Positions 1 through 7,719 are shown, counted from the first letter of the stretch. The stretch: DNA of 19,307 nucleotides from B69-G16 sp964501905 (GCA_964501905.1 CAZCTW010000021.1:1-19307), one strand, 5' to 3'. Notes: generated by a model not told the origin, from the letters alone. Numbers and translations: made by a program.

Positions 1-759
1 GGAGATGCCTTCATCACCGCGAAGGATTACTGGGAGTACAGGAAGAAGATAAAGCGCATCTCCACCGGGTGCAGTAACCTCGATAAGCTCTTGATGGGTG
101 GTGTCGAGACTAGGGCTATTACGGAGCTTATTGGTGAGTTCGGGGCTGGCAAGACACAGATCTGCCACCAGCTCGCCGTAACTGTCCAGCTACCTAAAGA
201 TAAGGGAGGTCTAGGGGGGAAAGCTATCTACATAGATACTGAGGGGACTTTCAGGCCTGAGAGAGTGGTACAAATTGCTAAGCGCTTCGGTCTTGATCCT
301 GACACGGTTCTAGAAAACATAGTCTATGCTAGGGCTTTTAACAGCGATCATCAAGAAGTTTTGGTTAAAAAAGCATTCGAGATTGTTAAAGAGGAAGACG
401 TTAAGTTGCTTGTTGTTGATTCTCTTATTTCGCATTATAGGTCGGAATATCCGGGGCGTGAGAATCTTGCTAGGAGACAGCAGAAGCTTAACTCACACAT
501 TAGCGATTTACTGAAATTGAGCAGCGTGTTTAACATAGCGGTAGTTGTCACGAATCAGGTTATAGCCAACCCCGAGGTCTACTTTGGAAGCCCACTAAAG
601 CCCGCCGGGGGCAACGTTGTTGCACACGGCTGCACCTATAGGATTTTCATAAAGAAGGGGCGTGAGGGCAAGAGAATAGCTAAAGTTATCGATTCCCCCT
701 GCCACCCAGAAGTAGAAACTGTCTTCTTCATTAGCGAAGAAGGGGTTGTGGACCCGTGA
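1..759 (+). CDS. radA: DNA repair and recombination protein RadA (5' truncated by window edge)
   Basis: Archaeal RecA/Rad51-family recombinase, which forms ATP-dependent filaments on ssDNA and drives strand exchange in homologous recombination. The reading frame is open from base 1, so the N-terminal helix-hairpin-helix domain and start codon lie outside the window; about 252 residues are present. Visible landmarks are RISTGCSNLDKLL, the Walker A GEFGAGKTQ, the IDTEGTFRPER segment, Walker B KLLVVDSL, the L2-region TNQV, and the GGNVVAHGCTYR C-terminal core. All ATPase residues look intact, unlike the paralogue at 2351-3064. The next gene begins six bases after the stop, so radA probably leads or belongs to the repair operon running to 6691. 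Confidence 0.96.
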   Translation, partial: GDAFITAKDYWEYRKKIKRISTGCSNLDKLLMGGVETRAITELIGEFGAGKTQICHQLAVTVQLPKDKGGLGGKAIYIDTEGTFRPERVVQIAKRFGLDPDTVLENIVYARAFNSDHQEVLVKKAFEIVKEEDVKLLVVDSLISHYRSEYPGRENLARRQQKLNSHISDLLKLSSVFNIAVVVTNQVIANPEVYFGSPLKPAGGNVVAHGCTYRIFIKKGREGKRIAKVIDSPCHPEVETVFFISEEGVVDP

Positions 760-765
760 TGGGTT

Positions 766-2361
766 ATGCAACCCCTTCACCAGCTATCTGAGGCTCGGCG
801 TAGAGATGTACGCGTCCATGAGAAGAAGCTTAAGGAATGCCGTGACGGGGATTTTGTCAAGGTTAGGGCTAGGGTTGTCAGATCTCGTATTAAGGAGGGC
901 AGGGATGAGCTCGGCTACAAGCCTAGAATTTCAGGAGTTCTTGAGGATTCAACCTGTAGAATGTACTTTGTCTCGTTCAACCCTAAGTTGTGCCTATTGG
1001 CTGATACTGTCGTCGAGGTTGAGGGGAGGGTGAGAGAATTGCCGAACGGCTCCAAGATACTGATTGTAGGTGAGAGGAGCAGGGTTAGGGTTTTGGAGGA
1101 TAGGCTTGACAGGTACATATTTAATGCTAGGATAGCCAATCTGACAGAGCCGATGACTGGCATAGTAGTTACTGGGAGGATTTCCAAGGTTTACAGGGTT
1201 CTAGTGAGGAGGTGTAAGAAGTGCAACAGGATTTTACTGGACGGCAGGTGCCCCGAAGGACATAGTGACGGCTTTTACCCTGATTTAAGGCTTAGCTTTA
1301 AACTCGTTGACGAAACTGGCTCGATAAGGTGCTATGCTGGTAGGGATTTAACAGCCAAGCTTTTAGGCATACCGGTAAGCACCGCTTTCGACTTATTATA
1401 CGAGGGTTACTCCCTTGGATTCTCCATATTTTTAGAACCTGTAAAGCCTATTAGAGTAGACTACTACAGGAGCGAGGATAAGATTGAAGGCTACTACTAC
1501 GACGAAGTTAAGGGCTTGGTTGCCGTTATCGACGGCGACTCTCATCCAGAAGGCTTAGAGCACGTAGAATCAGAATATATAGGCGACAGCTACTTGGACA
1601 GGGCTTTACTGGCGGATTTATTACAGGCTTACCTAGAAAGGAATCTGCCGCATAGGTTTCTCGGCTTCTACTTAATTAAAAAACACTTGACTAGTATGAG
1701 AAGAGTTTACCTGTATATGGGCTTCAGCTTAGACATAGAATTTGAAGAGTTTTTGAGAGTTAACGTTTATCCACAGATAAGGTACATTGAAAGCGTTAAA
1801 GACTATATAGTCTACCGCAGGTCTAGAGGAGCATACTTCAAGTCTATAAAAAACACATTGGTGAAGTATAGGAACCTAGTGCTACTGGCTCCGAGGGGCT
1901 TGGTAGGCAAGATAGTTGATGTCCTGCCTGTGATGGCTAAAGACTATGTTATTGAGGGTAAAGACATCACGCTGAGCGAGTACTGGAGGAGAAAGGGTAT
2001 AGACGTTAGGGATGACGAACAACCACTGCTAAAGGTTAAGCTTTACGAGCTTGGAGGAATAGAGCTGGTCTATCCTCCTAGCCAATGCTACTTCGAGATC
2101 TCAAACGGTCTGGGTGAGAGCTTATCATATAAGTATTCCTTGAGGTGGGTTAGGAGAGAGGCCCTAAGCCTAGTTAAAGAAGCTCTTGAAAGGTTGGGAG
2201 TTTTCAGGCTTGAAGTGGTTGACAGGGCTTCAGGAGAGCCGGCTTTGGAGAAGCTGGCTCTCAGGCTTATAGGAAGGGAGGTTTCTCTTGAAGGAGACGT
2301 TCTGAAGTGTGGGGATGGAACCGTATTCTTAGCTAGGAGGATTGCAGAATATGAATACTAG
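766..2361 (+). CDS. RPA-like OB-fold / zinc-finger ssDNA-binding protein
   Basis: A 531-residue protein whose N-terminal 230 residues read like archaeal replication protein A: an OB-fold stretch (about 35-110), a second one starting near 130, and a zinc site inside it with C150, C153, C162 and H166. After this comes the RPA-type segment KLVDETGSIRCYAGRDLTAKLLGI. RPA coats ssDNA during replication and repair, so ssDNA binding is the likely role. The C-terminal 300 residues are rich in Arg/Lys/Tyr and match no family I recognise. The gene starts six bases after radA and overlaps the next gene, which supports co-transcription. It is longer than ordinary archaeal RPA and is probably a specialised paralogue rather than the main RPA. 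The RPA assignment is from motif reading only. Confidence 0.7.
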   Translation: MQPLHQLSEARRRDVRVHEKKLKECRDGDFVKVRARVVRSRIKEGRDELGYKPRISGVLEDSTCRMYFVSFNPKLCLLADTVVEVEGRVRELPNGSKILIVGERSRVRVLEDRLDRYIFNARIANLTEPMTGIVVTGRISKVYRVLVRRCKKCNRILLDGRCPEGHSDGFYPDLRLSFKLVDETGSIRCYAGRDLTAKLLGIPVSTAFDLLYEGYSLGFSIFLEPVKPIRVDYYRSEDKIEGYYYDEVKGLVAVIDGDSHPEGLEHVESEYIGDSYLDRALLADLLQAYLERNLPHRFLGFYLIKKHLTSMRRVYLYMGFSLDIEFEEFLRVNVYPQIRYIESVKDYIVYRRSRGAYFKSIKNTLVKYRNLVLLAPRGLVGKIVDVLPVMAKDYVIEGKDITLSEYWRRKGIDVRDDEQPLLKVKLYELGGIELVYPPSQCYFEISNGLGESLSYKYSLRWVRREALSLVKEALERLGVFRLEVVDRASGEPALEKLALRLIGREVSLEGDVLKCGDGTVFLARRIAEYEY

Positions 2362-3064
2362 CTTTATTCAGTCTTCGAAGCTTTTAGAACATCCGAGCTT
2401 GAGGATTAGTACTGGCTGCGGAGTACTAGACGGATTATTAGGACGGATAGAAGCTGGCAGAACCTACCTTTTCTACGGAGACGAGGAGGTGCTGAGGAAG
2501 TTGCTCTACGGCTTGGCAGTCAACTCTCTTATAGAACTGGAGAAGCCTGTCCTAGTTTTAACTATGAAGGATTACCATGCAGGGCTGATATTCGACACCT
2601 ACGACCTAGGCTATACGGCTGTACAGTACTTCCTAGACCCCGAATACGCCCTCAAAAATGTCTATGTAGCCACCGTGTTCAATAGGAGGCAGGTCGCTAA
2701 TATTAAGGAAATAGTAAAGTTCGTGAGAAAGAAGGACATTAAAGTTATTCTTGTCTGGGCTACCACAGACCTTTTCGAATACGAAGACTATACGATAATG
2801 ATAAAATTCTTGGGTTCTCTAAAGCAGGCCTTAGAAACCGATGTTGCACTCGTCTTCTTCTCGAGAGAATCTAAGCTCTCTAAGACCTTCCCTCCGAAGC
2901 CGGACGGTCCTGTATTTTTTAAGCATTTTGCCAACGTCATAGTCTATTTTAGGCTCAGTATGAGGAATAAAAGGCTTGTAAAGATATACTTGGTTAAGCA
3001 CCCCTACAGGCGGCTTAAAGAGGTTACGGCATACCTAGACTATCACGGGCTGGTGGACTTGTAG
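2351..3064 (+). CDS. RadA/RecA-fold paralogue with lost Walker A and B (probably ATPase-inactive)
   Basis: About 238 residues. The opening LRISTGCGVLDGLLGRIEAG aligns with RadA's RISTGCSNLDKLLMGGVET, so the RecA core is recognisable. Where RadA has GEFGAGKTQ this protein has GDEEVLRKL (from residue 43): no P-loop Gly-Lys-Thr. Where RadA has VVDSL it has VWATT (Trp at 136): no Walker B Asp. It is therefore unlikely to hydrolyse ATP and is better seen as a structural or adaptor protein, for instance bridging RadA filaments, the RPA-like protein and the polymerase (inference). ATG 2351 is chosen because AGGAGG at 2335-2340 is ten bases upstream; TTG 2342 is in frame but only one base from that site. 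It overlaps the upstream gene by 11 bases. Confidence 0.75.
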   Translation: MNTSFIQSSKLLEHPSLRISTGCGVLDGLLGRIEAGRTYLFYGDEEVLRKLLYGLAVNSLIELEKPVLVLTMKDYHAGLIFDTYDLGYTAVQYFLDPEYALKNVYVATVFNRRQVANIKEIVKFVRKKDIKVILVWATTDLFEYEDYTIMIKFLGSLKQALETDVALVFFSRESKLSKTFPPKPDGPVFFKHFANVIVYFRLSMRNKRLVKIYLVKHPYRRLKEVTAYLDYHGLVDL

Positions 3065-3072
3065 GTGGTTTT

Positions 3073-3375
3073 ATGGGCAGGATTACGAGTAGCTTTCGGA
3101 TGAAATTGGATGAGGCTGTTGCTAGGCTGAAATCCGAGCTATACGCGCTGTTAATTGACGAGAAGAGAAGAAAGGCTTTCGACAGAGTTATAAAGAGTTG
3201 GTACGAGGAGGCTAACGCTATTGCCTCTTTCAAGCAACCATACATCTACGGTTCCTTGGCTATATTCTCTCTAGTTGATTTGCAGGCTCAGATAGACGAG
3301 CTGAGGAAGGAGCTTAAAGATTTGAGGATGAAGGTCGATGGAAGGCTGGATAATAGACCTGACGGTAAAGAATGA
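3073..3375 (+). CDS. small helical protein of the repair operon
   Basis: A 100-residue charged protein that I do not recognise. The sequence suggests a mostly alpha-helical fold: an N-terminal amphipathic region (about 8-45, rich in Lys, Glu and Leu), a middle hydrophobic patch YIYGSLAIFSLVDL, and a C-terminal coiled-coil-like heptad stretch (QAQIDELRKELKDLRMKV). GGTGG lies four bases before the ATG. It sits between the RadA paralogue and polB and overlaps polB by 38 bases in another frame, so translation of the two is likely coupled. A role as a subunit or adaptor of the polymerase is inference from position. Confidence 0.75.
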   Translation: MGRITSSFRMKLDEAVARLKSELYALLIDEKRRKAFDRVIKSWYEEANAIASFKQPYIYGSLAIFSLVDLQAQIDELRKELKDLRMKVDGRLDNRPDGKE

Positions 3376-5434
3376 TAAGGTTAAGCTGTGGTTTAAAACA
3401 ACTAAGGATAAGCTGATCATTCTAGAGAGAGCCTACCACCCTGAATTTTATATTCCTAAAGAATCTTTAGAGAAGGCTCTGGACATAGTTAATTCAGATC
3501 TTGTACAGGCTAGAATTGAGGTAAAAAAGATATTTCCGAGCGGTAAAGGCGAGTTTATACACCTAATTTTCGATACAGTAGAAGATTACAAGAAGGCTTT
3601 AGAGGAGCTTGAGAAGAGGGGGGTTGATACTTTTAACGCCGACCTTTTGCATACTCAGAAATTTCTATTTAAACACGACCTAATTCCTCTGGTCAAGTAC
3701 GAGCTTAAGGAAGACAGACTAATTTATTTGGACGATGATTATAGGCTGGAGCCAGTTCCTTTATCGATTTTAGCTTTATCTACTAACTTCAGCCCCAGTT
3801 GCGTGTTCAGAGAGTTTACCTACAGGTTTAACGGAGAATGTGAGACTGTATCCGGAGAAGAGGAATTCGTACTGAGGGAGCTGGAACATATTCTTAAGAA
3901 GCTTGACCCCGATTTAGTTTTAGTTAACCTCGAATGGGACGAGTTTGTCGAGAATTTGCTGAAGAGAGCTAGAATATACTTCAAACATTACAGCTTGGAC
4001 AGGTCTAGAGTGAACGTGAGAAAGCTTAGAAACTACAAGTTTTTGATTGCTGGCAGGTTAATATTCTCTTACGACGATTTCGAGGAGATGGGGCTTGCAG
4101 GACTTGAGGAGAGATGCAGGTTCTCTAGGTTGCCTCCTAAGATAGCTTATAGGTGGACGGCAGGGCGTCTTGTAGATAGCAGGCAGTGCTATGTAGCCTG
4201 TAAAAAGGGCTTCTTGATCCCGAGGTCGGAGAATTTAAATCTTATAGTTAGGACGGCTTGGGATATTCACGTCAACGATAGGGGAGGTATGCTTCAATCA
4301 CCCGTAGTCGGATTGCACGAGAACGTGGCGGTGCTGGATTTCGAATCGATGTTCCCGAATATTATTGTACGCTATAACGTTAGCTACGAGACAGTAGAGC
4401 TTGCCAAAGTCAGGAGAAAGCCTAAAGGTCTCTTAGTAGAAGTGGTAGAGCCTTTCCTGAAGCGCAGGCTATATTTTAAACATTTAAAGAAGAGGTTGGG
4501 CGAGCCTGCTAAGACTTGGGCTGAGCAGAGGCAGTCTGAGCTTAAACTACTCCTAGTATCATCATATGGTTACTCGGGAAACAACTTTAACAGATTCGGC
4601 AACCCGTTAACATTCGAGTGGATAAACAAAATATCCCGGATCGTTATGGAGAAGGTCTATGAAATAGCTAGGTCTAGAGGCTTTCAGATAGTTTACAGCG
4701 ATACAGACAGCATATTCGTGAAGAAAGCAGGTGCTAAAATTGAGGATTTTGAGAGGCTTGCGGAGGAAATAGGCGAGGCTACTAAACTCCCGATTAAGGT
4801 TGATAGAGTGTATAAGTTCTTGGTGTTGTTGCCGATGAAGACTGATAAGAAGCTAGGGGGAACTAAGAGATACTACGGCAGATTAGTGAGTGGAGAGTTA
4901 GATTTTAAGGGTATTGAAATAAGGAGACACGACTACCCCCAGTACATCAAAGAATTTCAGCACAAGTTGGCGGATAAGCTTCTGTCATGCGAAAGAGTTG
5001 AGGAGGTGTACGATAATTTGAGCGAGTGTCTCAATATGGTAGCCCACGCTGTAGACGAGATAGTGGAGCATAGAGTACCGCCGGAAAAAATGATTATCAG
5101 AAAGATTTTGAGGAGGAGCGAGTACAAGGTCTTAGCCCCCCACTACGTTGCCGCTCTTCAGCTCCGTTTAAACGGCTACAGCCTAGCCCCGGGTGATGTC
5201 GTAGAGTTCTTATACACAAACAGTGGACATAGGAATCCAATGATGCGGGTTCAAGCTTGGAAGCTCTACGACGGCAGGGGGTATGACGTGGAGAAGTACG
5301 TGCAACTCCTATTGGATGCCGCTGAGTCGATACTGGCGGTTTTCGACTTTAATAGAGCGAGGTTTTACGGGGCTGAAAAGGACTATTTTGACGAGATTTT
5401 TGAAAAATACCTTATTGAAAAGCTAGATTTTTAA
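3338..5434 (+). CDS. family B DNA polymerase, exonuclease domain inactivated
   Basis: A 698-residue DNA polymerase B family protein, shorter than usual archaeal replicative PolB (about 770-900). Polymerase motif A is DFESMFPNII with Asp334; motif C is YSDTDS with Asp455 and Asp457; both catalytic carboxylates are intact. Motif B is KLLLVSSYGYSG: Lys403, Tyr410 and Gly411 are kept, but the usual Asn of K-x3-N-S-x-Y-G is Val407. The KKRY-type segment appears as TKRYYG. The proofreading domain is degenerate: the ExoI Asp-x-Glu position reads S-T-N (148-150), and ExoII and ExoIII lack their Asp residues. So it is probably a non-proofreading, perhaps translesion, polymerase. It may belong to or near the archaeal PolB2 group, which is usually described as having altered active sites; placement needs a tree. 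Confidence 0.9.
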   Translation: MEGWIIDLTVKNDKVKLWFKTTKDKLIILERAYHPEFYIPKESLEKALDIVNSDLVQARIEVKKIFPSGKGEFIHLIFDTVEDYKKALEELEKRGVDTFNADLLHTQKFLFKHDLIPLVKYELKEDRLIYLDDDYRLEPVPLSILALSTNFSPSCVFREFTYRFNGECETVSGEEEFVLRELEHILKKLDPDLVLVNLEWDEFVENLLKRARIYFKHYSLDRSRVNVRKLRNYKFLIAGRLIFSYDDFEEMGLAGLEERCRFSRLPPKIAYRWTAGRLVDSRQCYVACKKGFLIPRSENLNLIVRTAWDIHVNDRGGMLQSPVVGLHENVAVLDFESMFPNIIVRYNVSYETVELAKVRRKPKGLLVEVVEPFLKRRLYFKHLKKRLGEPAKTWAEQRQSELKLLLVSSYGYSGNNFNRFGNPLTFEWINKISRIVMEKVYEIARSRGFQIVYSDTDSIFVKKAGAKIEDFERLAEEIGEATKLPIKVDRVYKFLVLLPMKTDKKLGGTKRYYGRLVSGELDFKGIEIRRHDYPQYIKEFQHKLADKLLSCERVEEVYDNLSECLNMVAHAVDEIVEHRVPPEKMIIRKILRRSEYKVLAPHYVAALQLRLNGYSLAPGDVVEFLYTNSGHRNPMMRVQAWKLYDGRGYDVEKYVQLLLDAAESILAVFDFNRARFYGAEKDYFDEIFEKYLIEKLDF

Positions 5435-5436
5435 TT

Positions 5437-5730
5437 ATGTTGGATAAAATCGGTATTGTTGGAATTAAAATTTTGGTAGCTTTATATTATAGAGAAATGT
5501 ATATCAGAGAACTTATTAGGACTTTAAATGTTAGCTCGGCTAGTGTTTATAGAGTATTGCCTAATCTCCTAGAATTAGGATTGATAGTGTTTGATAAGCG
5601 GGATACGAGAAAGTATGTTCGGTTGACTGTTAAAGGAAGAAGAGTTGCTGAATTTCTATCAAAAGCAGAAAAAATAATTATTCAAGCTAAATCTAATATG
5701 TTAAACGATTTATTAAAATTGTGTGGGTAA
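5437..5730 (+). CDS. winged helix-turn-helix regulator
   Basis: A 97-residue winged-HTH protein: an HTH of the form IKILVALYYREMYIRELIRTL followed by NVSSASVYRVLPNLLELGLI as recognition helix, a wing DKRDTRKYVRLT, and a C-terminal helix that may dimerise. The fold is of the MarR/PadR/ArsR type common in archaea. It starts two bases after the polB stop and overlaps the nuclease gene by eight bases, so it sits inside the repair operon and may autoregulate it (inference). The gene is visibly more AT-rich than polB, which could mean it was acquired separately. It resembles the regulator at 10236-10505 in the KILLALYG-type opening. Confidence 0.85.
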   Translation: MLDKIGIVGIKILVALYYREMYIRELIRTLNVSSASVYRVLPNLLELGLIVFDKRDTRKYVRLTVKGRRVAEFLSKAEKIIIQAKSNMLNDLLKLCG

Positions 5731-6691
5731 AAGTTTATACGTGGCTCGCCTACAATGGGTTGGCGGCATAGCAGTCCTGCTCAATAGTATAAAAATTCTA
5801 TTCGACCCTATCAAGCTAGCCCCATTCAAACCCGATTTCGTATTCGTTAGCCACGCCCATCGCGACCATGCAAAAATAGAGATACTGAAAAAATACGACA
5901 GAGTTTACATGAGCGAGCCTACGGCTAGAATACTGTACGGATATAGAATACCTGATTACGTGCAAATAGTTGAGAACGGATTAGATTTTAAGGGTGTAGA
6001 GTTCGAGTTTTTTGATTCTGGGCACGTCGTGGGGGGTAAATCGGTGCTGATTAAAGACGATGAGAGGATATTCTATACTGGGGATTTCTGCTCAAGCGCG
6101 AGGATAATACTGAAGCCTTTAAAGTATATCGAAGCAGATATCCTAATCATAGAGGCTACTTATGGAGCTATGCCCTACATATTCCCAAATAGGAAGAGGC
6201 TGTACAAGAATTTAATCAAAAAGGTCGCTTACTACGTGGATACTATAGGCTACGCAATCGTCGGCGCCAGATCGCTAGGAACGGCACAGGAGGTTATAGC
6301 CCTACTGTCAAACACTAAAAGAAAATTCGATTTGTACGTGGACCCGAAAGTTTACAAGATGAGCAGAATACACTTCGAATACGACTACGTTAAAGCAAAT
6401 TTCGAGAAATGCCCGAGCTTTAAACCCTGTATTCGAGAAGGAGTTTACGTTACCGGCGTTGGAAACGCCTTAAAACTCAGAAAAGAAGGCTACGACGCTA
6501 TCATATGCACAGGTCTTTCAGCGACGTGGAATGACTTCAACTCTCTCACTCTTTCAAGCCACGAAGACCTAAACGGTTTGATAAACTACGTCATGCAATC
6601 CAGAGCAGAGAGAGTATACACGGTTTACGGCTACAAGAGAGATTTCGCACAAATGCTTAAAGAAATGGGGTTGAAGGCGTTCAGGCTATAG
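5723..6691 (+). CDS. SNM1-like metallo-beta-lactamase / beta-CASP nuclease
   Basis: A 322-residue protein with the zinc-nuclease signature: HAHRDH at 44-49, His101 in DSGHVVGG, Asp121 in YTGDF, the beta-CASP acidic motif in EATYG, and a late His280 in LSSHED. The family includes RNA-processing nucleases (CPSF73, RNase J) and DNA exonucleases of the SNM1/Pso2 type. It lacks the KH domains seen in the aCPSF1 gene of this window. Its place directly behind polB and the RecA-fold genes favours a DNA end- or crosslink-processing role (inference). It starts at GTG 5723 and overlaps the winged-HTH gene. A decayed second copy of its 3' half lies at 7618-7719. Confidence 0.85.
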   Translation: MGKSLYVARLQWVGGIAVLLNSIKILFDPIKLAPFKPDFVFVSHAHRDHAKIEILKKYDRVYMSEPTARILYGYRIPDYVQIVENGLDFKGVEFEFFDSGHVVGGKSVLIKDDERIFYTGDFCSSARIILKPLKYIEADILIIEATYGAMPYIFPNRKRLYKNLIKKVAYYVDTIGYAIVGARSLGTAQEVIALLSNTKRKFDLYVDPKVYKMSRIHFEYDYVKANFEKCPSFKPCIREGVYVTGVGNALKLRKEGYDAIICTGLSATWNDFNSLTLSSHEDLNGLINYVMQSRAERVYTVYGYKRDFAQMLKEMGLKAFRL

Positions 6692-6737
6692 CTATTTTAA
6701 GTGATTCCCTTATCAACTGTTAGCCCTTTCTTAAATT

Positions 6738-6758
6738 GTGATTAGGAGAGGGGCTAGC
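6738..6758 (+). pseudogene. 5' stub of a DUF72 gene (seven codons)
   Basis: The 21 bases from GTG 6738 differ at only two positions from the first seven codons of the intact DUF72 gene at 7769, encoding V-I-R-R-G-A-S against V-I-R-I-G-A-S. The spacer before both copies is also alike: each follows the 3' end of a nuclease gene by about 50 bases and contains TGATTCYCTTATCA and TTAAATTGTGATTAGG. The rest of this DUF72 copy is gone and polB-like sequence begins immediately. It marks a deletion junction in a tandem duplication. Confidence 0.75.
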
Positions 6759-6760
6759 AT

Positions 6761-7049
6761 AATATAATGGCTTTATCAACACACTTTAGGTCGAGCGTGG
6801 TATTGACAGAGTTCACCTACAAGTTTGGAGATGAGAAGGAAACTGTAGCTGGCGATGAAGGCTATGTCTTGAATTCTAGACATAGAAATCCGCTGATGAG
6901 AGTCTAAGCTTGGAAATTGTACGACGGCAGGAGATACGATAAAGAGAAATATATAGAATTACTTATAGATGCATTTTTAAAAAGAATCAATAGCCGCTGG
7001 AAGAGTGAAAGCGATAAGAGAAAGCGTTGAAAAAGGATATCTAATTTAA
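6761..7049 (+). pseudogene. polB relic with large internal deletion
   Basis: Reading from ATG 6767 gives MALSTHFRSSVVLTEFTYKF, which aligns with ALSTNFSPSCVFREFTYRF in the degenerate exonuclease domain of the intact polymerase. It then jumps, in frame, to NSRHRNPLMRV, a stop (TAA 6905-6907, where the intact gene has a Gln codon), and AWKLYDGRRYDKEKYIELL, which aligns with the polymerase C-terminus. A shift of frame near 6980 continues the match with ESIAA against ESILA and ends at TAA 7047. Roughly 450 codons, including all catalytic motifs, are missing. This is a dead second copy of the 3338-5434 gene. Confidence 0.88.
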
Positions 7050-7084
7050 TAATTTTTCAATTTAATCTATATAATTTATAGAAC

Positions 7085-7107
7085 TTTAAGATAAAATTTA
7101 TCTTAAA
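7085..7107. repeat. palindrome, possible operator
   Basis: Two perfect 11-bp arms (TTTAAGATAAA and TTTATCTTAAA) around a single central base. A further direct copy of the half-site TTTAAGATA lies at 7115-7123. The cluster sits 13-51 bases upstream of ATG 7136, where a promoter for that gene would be, so it could bind one of the winged-HTH proteins encoded nearby. In such AT-rich DNA, chance cannot be ruled out, but arm length and the third copy make it less likely. Confidence 0.45.
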
Positions 7108-7135
7108 TTCTGAATTTAAGATATTATTAGAGAAC

Positions 7136-7552
7136 ATGAATTCATATTGGATAATACCTTTACATTTAGCATTGGTGATGTTAGTGTTTCTCATCTTTGT
7201 ATGCGCATTTGTAGTTGGTGGTTTACTCTACGCTGAGGATCCTTCGCAAAGTATTGTTGTTTGTTTTACAGGGCTATTTTTCTTTGTATTGGTGGGAGGT
7301 TTGATTTTACAATCTGTTCTTGAAGCTAAAAAGGAATATGAAGAATCAAAAATAGAGGAAGAGCTCGAAAGAAAGAGAATGGAAATAGAAGAAGAATGGG
7401 ATAGATTTATTGACTGGGTAAGGAAGGAGAGGATAAAAATAGAGTTGGAGAAGATGAGAAAGGAGGTAAGTTGTTGTGCTTATTGTGAAGCAAGACTTCC
7501 TAAAAATGCTACAAGATGCCCAAATAGCGGCGCGCCTGTAATGAAGAGCTAG
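7136..7552 (+). CDS. membrane protein with coiled coil and degenerate zinc ribbon
   Basis: A 138-residue protein. Two hydrophobic segments (about 5-32 and 40-62) predict a membrane hairpin; they are followed by a strongly charged helical stretch (about 66-108, rich in Glu, Lys, Arg) likely to form a coiled coil, and then a C-terminal zinc-ribbon motif CAYCEARLPKNATRCPNSGAP. The usual ribbon reads CxxC...CPNCGAP; here the fourth Cys is Ser, so metal binding may be impaired. No function is recognised. It lies between the polB relic and the nuclease relic, where the winged-HTH gene would be in the other copy of the duplication, and shows no similarity to it, so it may be an insertion. Confidence 0.7.
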   Translation: MNSYWIIPLHLALVMLVFLIFVCAFVVGGLLYAEDPSQSIVVCFTGLFFFVLVGGLILQSVLEAKKEYEESKIEEELERKRMEIEEEWDRFIDWVRKERIKIELEKMRKEVSCCAYCEARLPKNATRCPNSGAPVMKS

Positions 7553-7617
7553 GCTATGAATTTTACCATTAACCATTGTTAAATAATTTAGAAAAATTAT
7601 TGAGATATTTTTGAGCT

Positions 7618-7719
7618 GAATTCGATAGATGTAGAAGTTTTAGACCTGAAACAGATGGCTACAAGAGAGATTTTGCTCAAATTCTTAAGAGCATGGGAGT
7701 AAAGGCATACCAGTTATAA
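7618..7719 (+). pseudogene. relic of the metallo-beta-lactamase nuclease gene, internally deleted
   Basis: One open frame reads EFDRCRSFRP, matching NFEKCPSFKP in the middle of the intact nuclease, then runs directly into GYKRDFAQILKSMGVKAYQL and a stop, matching the intact C-terminus GYKRDFAQMLKEMGLKAFRL. About 70 codons between the two pieces, including the one for His280, are missing, and the N-terminal metal-binding half is absent. No plausible start is present. It stands in the same place relative to the following DUF72 gene as the intact nuclease does to the DUF72 stub at 6738. Confidence 0.85.

Noticed and set aside
746..1187. Alternative ORFs on both strands over the start of the RPA-like gene
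   Set aside because: The 531-residue frame has the zinc site, OB-fold patterns and operon spacing; the others lack any motif.
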